From contig JBBATH010000001.1 of assembly GCA_040398845.1 (NCBI GenBank), positions 248,001 to 312,000 on the forward strand: a DNA stretch of 64,000 nt. Direction: 5' to 3'. The position numbers and the translations under genes are program-made. Origin of the DNA: WLND01 sp040398845. Its GTDB lineage: Bacteria > Actinomycetota > Actinomycetes > S36-B12. Below the pieces are notes generated by a model. It made no database searches and was not told the origin of the DNA. It saw nothing but the letters and a program-made list of their open reading frames with translations. Each line of letters starts with the position of its first letter. Within the stretch, counting starts at the first letter, position 1. Below are positions 42,941 to 52,263 of the stretch, in pieces.

Positions 42941-43801
42941 GTGGGTTCCACTAAGTTTGTGCAGTCGAGTGTCCGGCGTCGCCGAAGGCGGTGTGTGTTC
43001 CTCGCTGTGGGTGTCGTAGCGGCCGCGGTCTTCCTGACCGGTTGCACCGTGAATGAGTCGCTCTTCTTCGACCTTCCGTCGCCTGCATCAAAGGAAGCCA
43101 CCATCACCCAGAACCTCTGGCAGGGGTCGTGGATTGCGGCATGGGCCGTGGGTGCGTTCACCTGGGCACTCATACTCTGGGCCGCCGTTGCGTACCGGCG
43201 CCGTCACCGCGATGAGGTGCCTGAGCAGACGAAGTACAACCTGCCGATTGAGATGCTCTACACGATCGTCCCGCTGGTGATGATCCTTGGCCTGTTCTGG
43301 TTTACTGCGAAGGACCAGAGCGAATTGCTCACCTTGGAGAACGATCAGCAGCACACGGTGAACGTGGTTGGGTTCCGGTGGGCATGGGGCTTCAACTACC
43401 TCGACGAGGGCGTGTACACAATCGGCCTGCCGGTGGGCGCCGGAACTACGAATGAACCGGCCACGCTCGTCCTCCCAGTCAATGAGAAGGTTCGCTTCGA
43501 ACTCACCTCACCCGACGTTATCCACTCCTTTTGGGTCCCGGCCTTTCTGTTCAAGATGGACGTTATTCCGGGCAAGACGAATGTTTTTGAACTCACGCCC
43601 GACAAGGTCGGTACTTACTCTGGCAAGTGTGCGGAGCTGTGCGGAGTCGACCATGCTCGGATGCTCTTCGCAGTGAAGGTCGTTGAGCGTCCGGAGTTTG
43701 ACGCCTACATCGCTGACCTCAAGGCCAAGGGTCAAATAGGAACACTCGACACCGGCCGTACAACGGATGCCGGCCAAGCACCGGATGAGAGGACGATATG
43801 A
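42941..43801 (+). CDS. ctaC: Cytochrome c oxidase subunit II (aa3)
   Basis: The product is 286 residues with a lipoprotein-type signal (FLTGC lipobox), two membrane helices and a cupredoxin domain with the CuA site CAELCGVDHARM. It takes electrons from the diheme QcrC. The GTG start at 42941 follows GGGCGAAAC. Its last codons overlap the ctaD ATG by 4 nt. Confidence 0.96.
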   Translation: MGSTKFVQSSVRRRRRRCVFLAVGVVAAAVFLTGCTVNESLFFDLPSPASKEATITQNLWQGSWIAAWAVGAFTWALILWAAVAYRRRHRDEVPEQTKYNLPIEMLYTIVPLVMILGLFWFTAKDQSELLTLENDQQHTVNVVGFRWAWGFNYLDEGVYTIGLPVGAGTTNEPATLVLPVNEKVRFELTSPDVIHSFWVPAFLFKMDVIPGKTNVFELTPDKVGTYSGKCAELCGVDHARMLFAVKVVERPEFDAYIADLKAKGQIGTLDTGRTTDAGQAPDERTI

Positions 43802-45498
43802 CGATCCTGGAAGACAGAGTCACGGCGCCCGTGACTGACGGCCCCCTGAGGCCGGTCGTTCGCAAGAAGAGTCCGGGAGCAATGGTCGTCTCGTGGATCA
43901 CCTCCACGGATCACAAGGTCATCGGTTACATGTACCTCATACTCGCGACCTTGTGGTTCTTCATTGCGGGTGCGATGGCGTTGGCGATTCGCGCGGAACT
44001 CGCGGTCCCTGGCCTACAATTCGTCTCCCTTGAGCAGTACAACCAACTGTTTACTATGCACGGAACCATCATGCTGTTCCTCTTCGCGACCCCGCTCTAC
44101 GTCGGTTACGCGAACGTCATCATGCCCCTGCAGATCGGTGCCCCTGACGTCGCGTTCCCTCGATTGAACATGCTGGGCTTCTGGCTGTTCTTCTTCGGCG
44201 GGATCACTGTCGCGGCAGGTATCTTCACGCCCGGAGGTGCTGCGTCCTTCGGCTGGTTTGCATACGCGCCGCTCAGCAACGCAGTGAACTCGCCGGGGGT
44301 TGGTGGCGATCTATGGCTGCTGGGCCTCGCGATCGGTGGCCTCGGGACCATCCTCGGCTCGGTCAACTTCATCACGACGATCTTCTGCATGCGGGCACCG
44401 GGCATGACCATGTTCCGCATGCCGGTTTTCACATGGACGATTTTCATCACGGCGCTCCTCGTGCTCATCGCCTTCCCGATCCTGGCAGCCGCACTCATTG
44501 TTGCCTTTGTAGACCGGCACTACGGGGCGGTCGTCTTCGCCTCGGAGAATGGGGGAGCCCTCCTGTGGCAACACCTCTTCTGGTTCTTCGGCCATCCGGA
44601 GGTCTACATTCTCGCGCTGCCGTTCTTCGGCATTGCGAGCGAGATCATCCCGGTGTTCTCGCGCAAACCAATATTTGGCTACAAGGGGGTCGTCTTTGCG
44701 ACGATGAGTATTGGTGCCCTTTCCGTAGCCGTGTGGGCCCACCACATGTATGTCACCGGATCGGTATACCTGCCGTTCTTCGCGCTCATGACCATGCTCA
44801 TTGCCGTGCCGACCGGAGTGAAATTCTTCAATTGGATCGGCACAATGTGGCGAGGTTCGGTGAGTTTTGACACGCCGATGCTCTGGACAATGGGCTTCCT
44901 CATCACGTTCCTCTTCGGCGGCCTCACCGGCATCATCCTCGCGGCTCCGCCGCTCGACTTCCACGTCTCAGACAGTTACTTCGTTGTCGCTCACTTCCAT
45001 TACACGGTGTTTGGCACCGTCGTCTTCCTCTTCTTTGCGGGCCTTTATTTCTGGTGGCCGAAAATGACCGGCAAGATGCTGGACGAACGACTTGGGAAGA
45101 TCCACTTCTGGTTGCTATTTGTCGGGTTCCAAGTGACCTTCCTCATCCAGCATTGGCTTGGCGTACAGGGGATGCCACGGCGCTACGGCGACTACCTTCC
45201 GGCCGACAACTTCCAACTTTTCAACATCATCTCAACTGTAGGTGCTGCGATTCTGGGAATCTCGACCCTGTTCTTCATCTGGAACGTCATCAAGACCCAA
45301 CGCACGGCGCCGAAGGTGACGGTCGATGATCCCTGGGGTTGGGGCGGATCGCTCGAATGGGCAACCTCCTGCCCGCCGCCACGGCACAATTTCGTCACGC
45401 TGCCTCGGATTCGGTCTGAGCGTCCGGCGTTTGACTTGCATCATCCCGAACTCGCCGCAGCCGCTCACAGCCCGGCCATTCAAGGTGCCCCGCAGTGA
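43798..45498 (+). CDS. ctaD: Cytochrome c oxidase subunit I (aa3)
   Basis: The 566-residue haem-copper oxidase core has about 12 membrane helices. The low-spin haem His lies in FTMHGTIMLFLFA, the CuB/cross-linked Tyr region is WFFGHPEVYILALPFFG, HHMYVTG gives the CuB histidines and VVAHFHYTVFG the haem a3 ligand region. It reduces oxygen and pumps protons. It is coupled to ctaC and ctaF by 4-nt overlaps. Confidence 0.97.
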   Translation: MTILEDRVTAPVTDGPLRPVVRKKSPGAMVVSWITSTDHKVIGYMYLILATLWFFIAGAMALAIRAELAVPGLQFVSLEQYNQLFTMHGTIMLFLFATPLYVGYANVIMPLQIGAPDVAFPRLNMLGFWLFFFGGITVAAGIFTPGGAASFGWFAYAPLSNAVNSPGVGGDLWLLGLAIGGLGTILGSVNFITTIFCMRAPGMTMFRMPVFTWTIFITALLVLIAFPILAAALIVAFVDRHYGAVVFASENGGALLWQHLFWFFGHPEVYILALPFFGIASEIIPVFSRKPIFGYKGVVFATMSIGALSVAVWAHHMYVTGSVYLPFFALMTMLIAVPTGVKFFNWIGTMWRGSVSFDTPMLWTMGFLITFLFGGLTGIILAAPPLDFHVSDSYFVVAHFHYTVFGTVVFLFFAGLYFWWPKMTGKMLDERLGKIHFWLLFVGFQVTFLIQHWLGVQGMPRRYGDYLPADNFQLFNIISTVGAAILGISTLFFIWNVIKTQRTAPKVTVDDPWGWGGSLEWATSCPPPRHNFVTLPRIRSERPAFDLHHPELAAAAHSPAIQGAPQ

Positions 45499-45890
45499 GA
45501 ATCGAGGGTGCTCTCTTCGCAATGGGTGCGGTGTTCTACGCCTTCATTGCCGGTGTCTACTGGTATTTCAGCCGTGACGTCATCGGCACCACAGCACTTG
45601 CCCTGACTGGAGCATTGGCGTTCCTTGTCGCCTTCTACTCCCTGTATACGTCGAAGCGGGTGTACCCCCGGCCCGAGGATCGTCTCGACGCGGAGGTTGA
45701 TGAGGCTGACTCCGAGTACGGGTTCTTCAGTCCGAACTCGTGGTGGCCGCTCGTGCTGGGGTTTAGCACGATGGTGATCGTGTTCGGGTTGATTTTTGCG
45801 GTGTGGCTCATCGTGCTCGGTTTGTTCATCTTGTTTATCGCCCTGATCGGGTGGATGTTTGAGTACTACCGCGGAGCATTTGCGCATTAG
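45495..45890 (+). CDS. ctaF: Cytochrome c oxidase subunit IV (actinobacterial)
   Basis: The 131-residue protein has four hydrophobic segments (ALFAMGAVFYAFIAGVYWYF, TALALTGALAFLVAFYSLY, then two near the C-terminus) and PRPEDRLDAEVDEADSEYGFF in the loop, which is characteristic of the actinobacterial subunit IV. The GTG start overlaps the ctaD stop. Confidence 0.92.
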   Translation: MRIEGALFAMGAVFYAFIAGVYWYFSRDVIGTTALALTGALAFLVAFYSLYTSKRVYPRPEDRLDAEVDEADSEYGFFSPNSWWPLVLGFSTMVIVFGLIFAVWLIVLGLFILFIALIGWMFEYYRGAFAH

Positions 45891-45989
45891 ACGGTAATTG
45901 GGGCAGCAACTCACTCGTTGGGTATCCTTACAGCAAACGCGCCGAGTGACGTTACTCATGTCGAGAAGCGTGGTGATGGAGGGAGAAGG

Positions 45990-47363
45990 GTGAGGCGCCC
46001 GGCGACGAATCTTCAACGACGGATGTCGATGGTCGTGTCCCCGGTTCTCCTCAGTTCCTGCGGAACATCGCTCCAGATGCCGAGCGTTTCGCTGGATACG
46101 TCGATCGGTGATGCTGTTTCGGCGGCTTCGATCACTTCGCGACCAAGTGGTCCTTCGCGGGTAAAGCCGGGTGAGCCGCTGATCGTGACGGCGATTGATG
46201 GCCACCTGTCCAGTGTTGATGTGATCGGTCCAAAGGGACCGCTGCCCGGCACGTTGTCGGACGACGGTACCCGTTGGCAGGCCGTTGTCCGGTCACTTCG
46301 CTACGACAGCACCTATCGAGTTGAGGCCACGGCCATCGATGCTCGCGGAGTCGCTACGACCACGAAGAGCGAATTCAGCACTATTGCTCCGACGGCATTC
46401 TTTACCGGCGAGATCGTGAGTCCCGCTGCGGGGGAGCGAGTGGGCGTTGGTATGCCGGTTGTCGTGAATTTTGATCGACCAATCAAGAATCGAGCTGAGG
46501 TCGAGCAAACGTTCACCATCCGGACACCCACCCCCATCGAGGGCGCGTGGGCGTGGCGTGATGGAACGACTGTCGAATTTCGCCCAAAGACGTACTGGCC
46601 GGGGAACATCACTGTTGAGGTTGACGCGAACTTCCAGGGTGTTGAATCGAGGGACGGGGTGTTCGGAAGAGGCGGGCTGGCGTCAACATTCTCGATCGGT
46701 CCATCAATGGTGACGAAAGTGGATGCCCTCACCCATGAGGCGCAGGTCTTCCGCGACGGAGCGGTGATCCGGACGATTCCGATCACCACTGGGAAGTTGG
46801 GGTTTGAGACACGGTCCGGCACCAAGGTCATCGTGAGCAAGGAGCGCACGAGGATCATGGATGCCGCGTCCGGAGGTACCGATCGAAGTGATCCGGAGTA
46901 CTACCGGCTTAAGGTTGAATACGCGATGCGCGTGACCTATTCAGGCGAGTTCGTGCATGCCGCCCCGTGGTCTGTGGGGTCGCAAGGCCGGGCAAACGTG
47001 AGTCACGGTTGCATTGGAATGAGCACATCGAATGGCCAATGGCTCTATGACCAGACGCTGGTCGGCGATGTCGTTGAGGTATCAGGCACAGGCAGTGTTC
47101 AGAATCTCGGCAATGGCATTACCGTTTGGAATGAGACGTGGCCGAGTTGGCTCGAGCGATCCGCCACGGGGAGCGTGAGCACGGTCGCTACCGGTGCCCG
47201 CAGAGAAGTGCCGCCGGGGGGCGTCACCGACAGTGTCATCGTGCCCCCACATCGTCCTAGCCCATCGCAGGGGCTCCAGGGGTCCGTCGTGCCAGGAGTG
47301 CCAGGGCTCGTCGTTCCAAGCGCCTCTGTGGCGCCATCAGGGGCGCCGACTCCATCGAGCTAG
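45990..47363 (+). CDS. L,D-transpeptidase lipoprotein
   Basis: The product is 457 residues. The GTG at 45990 with GGAGGGAGAAGG just before it is preferred over 45918. The N-terminus has a signal and the lipobox-like LLSSCG. Ig-like/BIG_10-type domains (about 60-250: FTGEIVSPAAGERVGVGMPV, VVNFDRPIKNRAEVEQTF) precede the YkuD catalytic domain with FVHAAPWSVGSQG and SHGCIGMSTSNG (catalytic His and Cys). It makes 3-3 crosslinks in peptidoglycan. The C-terminal about 60 residues are Pro/Ser-rich. Confidence 0.93.
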   Translation: MRRPATNLQRRMSMVVSPVLLSSCGTSLQMPSVSLDTSIGDAVSAASITSRPSGPSRVKPGEPLIVTAIDGHLSSVDVIGPKGPLPGTLSDDGTRWQAVVRSLRYDSTYRVEATAIDARGVATTTKSEFSTIAPTAFFTGEIVSPAAGERVGVGMPVVVNFDRPIKNRAEVEQTFTIRTPTPIEGAWAWRDGTTVEFRPKTYWPGNITVEVDANFQGVESRDGVFGRGGLASTFSIGPSMVTKVDALTHEAQVFRDGAVIRTIPITTGKLGFETRSGTKVIVSKERTRIMDAASGGTDRSDPEYYRLKVEYAMRVTYSGEFVHAAPWSVGSQGRANVSHGCIGMSTSNGQWLYDQTLVGDVVEVSGTGSVQNLGNGITVWNETWPSWLERSATGSVSTVATGARREVPPGGVTDSVIVPPHRPSPSQGLQGSVVPGVPGLVVPSASVAPSGAPTPSS

Positions 47364-47435
47364 CTTATCTTCTTCGATGAAAGCAAGGAGCGAAAGGCGA
47401 GGCCGGGGCACCGGTCGCGGAGGCGAGGCCCCAAA

Positions 47436-47473
47436 GAGTGAGGGCCGGAACCTGGTGGCTCCGACCCTCACTC
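47436..47473. terminator. Bidirectional terminator between the L,D-transpeptidase and qcrB genes
   Basis: GAGTGAGGGCCGGA pairs with TCCGACCCTCACTC over 14 positions (one G-U type mismatch) around a 10-nt loop, between two convergent genes. On the plus strand it is followed by a T-rich GCTGTTCTTTCCT. Confidence 0.75.
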
Positions 47474-47485
47474 GCTGTTCTTTCC

Positions 47486-49231
47486 TCAGGCTTGAGTGCG
47501 CTCAGCCAGTTGTTCCGCGTTCGTCTGCGGCATTCCCGGGTGGTGTAAGACGCCACCGTGGAAGGCGCTGATCTGGTCAGCATCCTCGTAGTTGTGCAGC
47601 GGAGCCTCAAGCGCCGCCTCGTGGGCCACATGATGCTCAGCTGCTTCGATTTCAGCGGCGCTCGGCTTGGCGATGTTCTCGGCGTAGAAGAACGCGCTGA
47701 GCTTGTGCTGGACGTTTTGAAGATGGAAACGCTTATTGCGAACGCCGGCCGCGTCACGACGCTCCGGTGCGGGCAGTGGGGTGATGTCGGTCTTGCTCAT
47801 GATCACCGCCTTCTCCTTGATGGAGATGGGCTCGTGCACCTCGATGAACTCGCCGTGTGGCAGCCGCAGGACGCGCCCCGACTCGTAGCCATGGAGGAGC
47901 TTGTCTCGGTCGCGGCGTTGGAGACCAAGGCAAATTCGGCGCGTCACCACGAACATGATCGGCGGGATGATGAAGATCGCGATGCGGAGGAACCACGTGA
48001 TGGAGTTGATGGTGAGGTCAAAGCTTGTCGCGATGATGTCGTTGCCACCACCGATCCACAGCAGACCGTAGAAGGTGATCGCCATGACGCCGAAGCCGGT
48101 TCTCGTCGGGTTGTTCCGCGGTCGATCAAGAAGATGGTGCTCCTTCTTGTCGCCCGTCACCCACGCCTCGATGAAGGGGTAGAGGGCGAGTCCAGTGAAG
48201 AGGATGCCTGGAACGATGACCGCTGGAATGAGGATGTTCCAGGAGATGGTCCACCAGTCGAAGAGATTGGTTTCCCAGTTGGGCATCATGCGCAGAGCAC
48301 CGTCGAGGAACCCCATGTACCAGTCAGGTTGTGATCCGGCGCTCACTTGGTCGGGCATGAACGGTCCGAATATCCAGATTGGGTTGATTGTCACAAGACC
48401 GCCGATGAGGGCGATGATGCCAAAGACGATGAAGAAGAAGCCGCCCGCCTTGGCCATGTAGACGGGCATGAGGGGGTATCCAACGACGTTCTCGTTCGTG
48501 CGCCCCGGGCCGGGGAACTGAGTGTGCTTCTGTGTCCAAACGAGCATGAGGTGCACCGTCACGAGCGCGAGGATCAAGCCCGGGATGAGCAGAATGTGCA
48601 CTGAGTAGAGCCGGGAAATGAAGTCGTTGCCGGGGAACTGCCCGTCGAAGAGGAGGAATGTCGCCCAGGTGCCGATCACGGGAATTGCTTGGGCGATGCC
48701 GCGCGTGATCTGCAGCCCGGTTCCGGAAAGTAGATCGTCCGGCAGTGAGTAGCCCGAGAAGCCTGCGACAAGGCCGAGTGTGACGAGCACAACTCCGATG
48801 AGCCAGTTGAACTCACGGGGCTTGCGGAACGCACCGGTGAAGAACACGCGGAACATATGGACTGCCATTGCAGCGATGAAGATGAGTGCGGCCCAATGGT
48901 GCATCTGTCGGATAAGCAGACCACCGCGGACATCGAAGGAGATGTCGAGCGACGATGCATACGCCTCGGACATGAGGATGCCCTTGAGTGGTACGTAAGA
49001 ACCGTCGTAAACAACCTCGATCATCGAGGGCTTGTAGAAGAACGTGAGGAAGGTGCCGGTGATGAGGACTACGATGAAGCTGTAGAGGGCGATTTCCCCG
49101 AGCATGAATGACCAATGGTCAGGGAATACCTTGCCGAGGTTTCGTGCAAGGAACTTGTTACTGCCCGTGCGCTGGTCGACATAGGTGGCGACCCCGCCGC
49201 CGGCCTTCTCTATCGTGCTTGCCTCGCTCAT
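47486..49231 (-). CDS. qcrB: Menaquinol-cytochrome c reductase cytochrome b subunit
   Basis: The product is 581 residues. The haem b ligands lie in QMHHWAALIFIAAMAVHMF and the paired SVHILLIPGLILALVTVHLML, the quinol-site motif is PDWYMG (PEWY-like), and the C-terminal extension beyond eight helices is typical of actinobacterial bcc complexes. The start overlaps the qcrA stop by 4 nt. It works in the bcc-aa3 supercomplex with the ctaC-D-F products. Confidence 0.96.
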   Translation of the reverse strand: MSEASTIEKAGGGVATYVDQRTGSNKFLARNLGKVFPDHWSFMLGEIALYSFIVVLITGTFLTFFYKPSMIEVVYDGSYVPLKGILMSEAYASSLDISFDVRGGLLIRQMHHWAALIFIAAMAVHMFRVFFTGAFRKPREFNWLIGVVLVTLGLVAGFSGYSLPDDLLSGTGLQITRGIAQAIPVIGTWATFLLFDGQFPGNDFISRLYSVHILLIPGLILALVTVHLMLVWTQKHTQFPGPGRTNENVVGYPLMPVYMAKAGGFFFIVFGIIALIGGLVTINPIWIFGPFMPDQVSAGSQPDWYMGFLDGALRMMPNWETNLFDWWTISWNILIPAVIVPGILFTGLALYPFIEAWVTGDKKEHHLLDRPRNNPTRTGFGVMAITFYGLLWIGGGNDIIATSFDLTINSITWFLRIAIFIIPPIMFVVTRRICLGLQRRDRDKLLHGYESGRVLRLPHGEFIEVHEPISIKEKAVIMSKTDITPLPAPERRDAAGVRNKRFHLQNVQHKLSAFFYAENIAKPSAAEIEAAEHHVAHEAALEAPLHNYEDADQISAFHGGVLHHPGMPQTNAEQLAERTQA

Positions 49232-50274
49232 CCACGCTCCCAGAAACTCGGCCCTACGGGCTCAGCGAAATCCGACCTTGCTACAAGGAATCCTTCCTCA
49301 TCCACGCCAATCGGCAACTGCGGCATGCGCCGCGCAGCCGGACCGAACACGACATTGCCTGCGTCTGCGAGGTCGAATGTCGATTGGTGGCAGGGGCATA
49401 GGAGGTGGTGGGTGCGCTGCTCATACAGGGCGATCGGGCACCCGACGTGGGTGCAGATTTTCGAGAAGGCAACGATGCCTTGGTAATCCCAACCGTCACC
49501 CTGTTGCGCCCTGATGTCAGCCGGATCCATCCGGACGAGGATGATTGCGGCCTTCGTGCGCGCATTCATGTTGCCCTCGATTTCCTGAACCTCTTCGAGA
49601 TCCTCAGGAATGGCGGAGACCAGGCCGCCGATAGGCAGGTCCTCGGGTTTGATCGGCGTAAGGCTGGGGTCGGTAACGATGCGCAGCCCGTCATGCCAGA
49701 GGGTGACAGACAGGAGATCTGCTGGGCTCGGGCTGCCCGCCGGTGCCGTCCACAAATCGCGCAGCGGGATGAGGAGCGCAATCGGAAAGAGCGCCAAGGC
49801 CCCGATAAGCGTCCGCCTGATGAGTTTGAACCGCGCAAAGCCTGACTCAGCCTTCCCGCGATCGTAGTTGGCGAGTGCCTCTTGGTCAGCCGATGCTGGT
49901 GAAGCGAGTTCGTGACGATCCTGGACGACCTCAACGTCGGGCATGAGTTTTTTCGCCCACTGGATCGCCCCTGCTCCGATGAGGAAGATGGCAGCACCGA
50001 GGGTCAGCCCCAGCACGAACGTGCTGGTGCCGACATCACCGAACACCGGAATGTAGATGATGGAGGTCTTGTCAATCGTCATGTACGCGATGACGAAGGC
50101 GACGGTGAGGAGCATCGAGAGCATGAACATGGCAGCGACCTGACGCTCGGCGCGACGTGCCGCCCTCGGGTCAGTATCGGCCATGCGCAGGGCATGGGGA
50201 ACATCGGCAACGGGGGAGTAGCCGAGGCGCTCCGGAGCGTTGACGTGCGCATCGTGGGGAGTGAGATCGCTCAT
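49228..50274 (-). CDS. qcrA: Menaquinol-cytochrome c reductase Rieske iron-sulfur subunit
   Basis: The product is 348 residues. Three membrane segments (about 55-75, 90-112 and 165-185), as usual in actinobacterial QcrA, precede the Rieske domain with CTHVGCPIALYEQR and LLCPCHQSTFD, the cluster ligands. ATG 50274 overlaps the qcrC stop by 4 nt. Confidence 0.96.
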   Translation of the reverse strand: MSDLTPHDAHVNAPERLGYSPVADVPHALRMADTDPRAARRAERQVAAMFMLSMLLTVAFVIAYMTIDKTSIIYIPVFGDVGTSTFVLGLTLGAAIFLIGAGAIQWAKKLMPDVEVVQDRHELASPASADQEALANYDRGKAESGFARFKLIRRTLIGALALFPIALLIPLRDLWTAPAGSPSPADLLSVTLWHDGLRIVTDPSLTPIKPEDLPIGGLVSAIPEDLEEVQEIEGNMNARTKAAIILVRMDPADIRAQQGDGWDYQGIVAFSKICTHVGCPIALYEQRTHHLLCPCHQSTFDLADAGNVVFGPAARRMPQLPIGVDEEGFLVARSDFAEPVGPSFWERG

Positions 50275-51056
50275 CGTGCCTTGATTCCGATCCAGACGGC
50301 CGCACCGATGAGAGCGGCGAAGACGGCGGTCCACAGGAACAGACCCTCGGTGACGGGTCCGAGTCGACCAAGGGACAGTCCGCCCGGGTTGGGGGCGTCC
50401 TGCAACTCGCTCACGTAGGCGATGATCGCCTTCTTCTCCTCCACCGGAAGCGTGCCGTTCGAGAAGACCGGCATGCTCTGCGGGCCGGAGACCATAGCCT
50501 CGTACAACTCCTGCGGGGTGGCATCCATGAGGCTAGGGGCGTACTTCCCTTGGGTCAGCGCGCCTCCTTGTCCTGCGGCCTGGTGGCACTGGGCGCAGTT
50601 CACCCGAAAGAGCACGCCACCCTCGGCGATGTCGGCGTCCTCGTAGTCCAATTGCTCGGCGGTCGGAATCGCCGGGCCCGGCGCGAGTGAGGCCACATAT
50701 GCGGCGAGTTGAGCCGTCTCATCCGCGCTGTACTGCGGCTCCTTCGCCATGGCTTGAGCGCCCGGTGCGGCGAGGGGCATTCGCCCAGTGGCGACCTGGA
50801 AATGAACCGATGCTGCCCCCACGCCAATGAGCGTGGGTCCATTGACCGACCCTTGCGCCTGCATTCCGTGGCAGGAAGTGCAACCAGTGAGGTAGAGCTT
50901 GTTTCCCTCATCGATCGCTACCTGACCGGCATCGGCAGCTTGCGCGGTCTGGGAGCTTGATACGACCGCGTATGCACCTCCGACCGACACCAAGGCGATG
51001 GTGAGAAGCGAGGGGGCGAACAACGGGCTTCTTCGGTGTGCGGCGAGGAACTTCAC
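50271..51056 (-). CDS. qcrC: Menaquinol-cytochrome c reductase diheme cytochrome c subunit
   Basis: The product is 261 residues. An N-terminal signal-anchor, two haem c motifs (CTSCHGMQ and CAQCHQAAG) with their distal Met regions, and a C-terminal membrane helix are visible. In actinobacteria lacking soluble cytochrome c this subunit passes electrons directly to CuA of the oxidase. GTG start at 51056, 48 bp after ctaE. Confidence 0.96.
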   Translation of the reverse strand: MKFLAAHRRSPLFAPSLLTIALVSVGGAYAVVSSSQTAQAADAGQVAIDEGNKLYLTGCTSCHGMQAQGSVNGPTLIGVGAASVHFQVATGRMPLAAPGAQAMAKEPQYSADETAQLAAYVASLAPGPAIPTAEQLDYEDADIAEGGVLFRVNCAQCHQAAGQGGALTQGKYAPSLMDATPQELYEAMVSGPQSMPVFSNGTLPVEEKKAIIAYVSELQDAPNPGGLSLGRLGPVTEGLFLWTAVFAALIGAAVWIGIKAR

Positions 51057-51104
51057 CTTCGATCGAACCTTCCTACTGGGGAGTCGTCGGATGAGCGGTG
51101 GTGG

Positions 51105-51710
51105 TTACTTGAGGATGTAGATCATGAAGAACAGGGCAATCCACACGACGTCGACGAAGTGCCAGTAGTACGACACCACGATTGCCCGGGTGGCCTGATC
51201 GTGCGTGAAACGCTTGGCCACGTAGGTGGTCGCGAGGACGAAGAGGAAGGCGATGAGACCACCGGTGACGTGCATGCCGTGGAACCCGGTGGTGAGGTAG
51301 AAGACCGAGCCGTAGGCGTTCGAGGACAGCGTGAGCCCCTCTCGCACGAGCTCGGTGTACTCCATGACCTGGCCACCGATGAAGAACGAGCCCATGAGAA
51401 AGGTGATGATGAACCAGCGTCGCAACCCCTTGACGTCGCCACGCTCCGCGGCGAACACGCCAAGCTGGCAGGTGACGGAGGACAGGACGAGGATGGTGGT
51501 GTTGATGCTCGAGAAGGTGACGTTCAGCAGGCTGGTCTCCTCGGCCCACAGGCCGGGATTCACCGCCCTAAGGGTGAAGTACATCGCGAAGAGTCCCGCG
51601 AAGAACATGAGTTCGCTCGAGAGCCACACGATGGTGCCGACGGCCACCATGTTCGGACGGTTTGCGGGTGCATGGTTGTACGCCGGGGGCGCTGTTGTCA
51701 CGGTTGCCAC
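51105..51710 (-). CDS. ctaE: Cytochrome c oxidase subunit III
   Basis: The 201-residue membrane protein has five helices. LSSELMFFAGLFAMYFTLR, FYLTTGFHGMHVTGGL and YYWHFVDVVWIALF are family hallmarks. The GTG at 51710 gives the standard length; the longer frame extends into the divergent promoter region. It heads the ctaE-qcrCAB operon. Confidence 0.95.
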   Translation of the reverse strand: MATVTTAPPAYNHAPANRPNMVAVGTIVWLSSELMFFAGLFAMYFTLRAVNPGLWAEETSLLNVTFSSINTTILVLSSVTCQLGVFAAERGDVKGLRRWFIITFLMGSFFIGGQVMEYTELVREGLTLSSNAYGSVFYLTTGFHGMHVTGGLIAFLFVLATTYVAKRFTHDQATRAIVVSYYWHFVDVVWIALFFMIYILK

Positions 51711-51821
51711 AAGGTGAGTCTGGCAGATCAGCGAGGTTGACGCGCTTTGACCCCCTGCACGAGCCGCCTGAAACGTGGCAGCGGCCGAGCGCCGCGCTAG
51801 CGGCTGGCTAGAGTTTCGTCC

Positions 51822-52253
51822 GTGAATGATTCGCATGCCTCGCAGGATGGCCCAAGCCGATCACTTCGAGTACTCGTGTACAGCGACGACAGGTCCGTAC
51901 GTGACTCAGTGCTCCTCGCCCTGGGTAGACGGCCGGCACCGGAGCTTGGCGATGTCACGTATGTCCAGTGCGCCACCGAACCTGCCGTCATCGTCGAAGT
52001 GGACCGCGGCAAACTCGACCTGCTTATCTTGGATGCAGAGGCTTCCCCCGCAGGTGGGATGGCTATCGCCCGGCAGGTCAAGGATGAGATCTTCCACTGC
52101 CCGCCGGTCCTGCTCCTCATCGCTCGCCCCCAGGATGCCTGGCTGGCAACCTGGTCACGCGCCGATGCAGTGGCGTCGCGTCCGGTGAACCCAATGTCCC
52201 TCGCCCAGACGGTCGCAAGCCTGCTCCGGCAGCGCGTGGCCGTGACCTCCTAG
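51822..52253 (+). CDS. Degenerate response-regulator receiver-like protein
   Basis: The 143-residue single domain begins with LRVLVYSDDRSVRDSVLLAL, has the phosphoacceptor-like Asp in LDLLILDAEASPAGG and ends with ASRPVNPMSLAQTVASLL, where the receiver Lys is Arg. There is no output domain. Loss of the switch Lys suggests a protein-interaction rather than a classical phosphorelay role. It lies between ctaE (divergent) and trpD, a position I recall as conserved in actinobacteria. Confidence 0.75.
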   Translation: MNDSHASQDGPSRSLRVLVYSDDRSVRDSVLLALGRRPAPELGDVTYVQCATEPAVIVEVDRGKLDLLILDAEASPAGGMAIARQVKDEIFHCPPVLLLIARPQDAWLATWSRADAVASRPVNPMSLAQTVASLLRQRVAVTS

Positions 52254-52263
52254 TCAGCGAACG

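Noticed and set aside
44311..44964. Minus-strand open frame of 217 codons opposite ctaD
   Set aside because: It is highly charged and low in complexity, and lies fully inside cytochrome oxidase subunit I.
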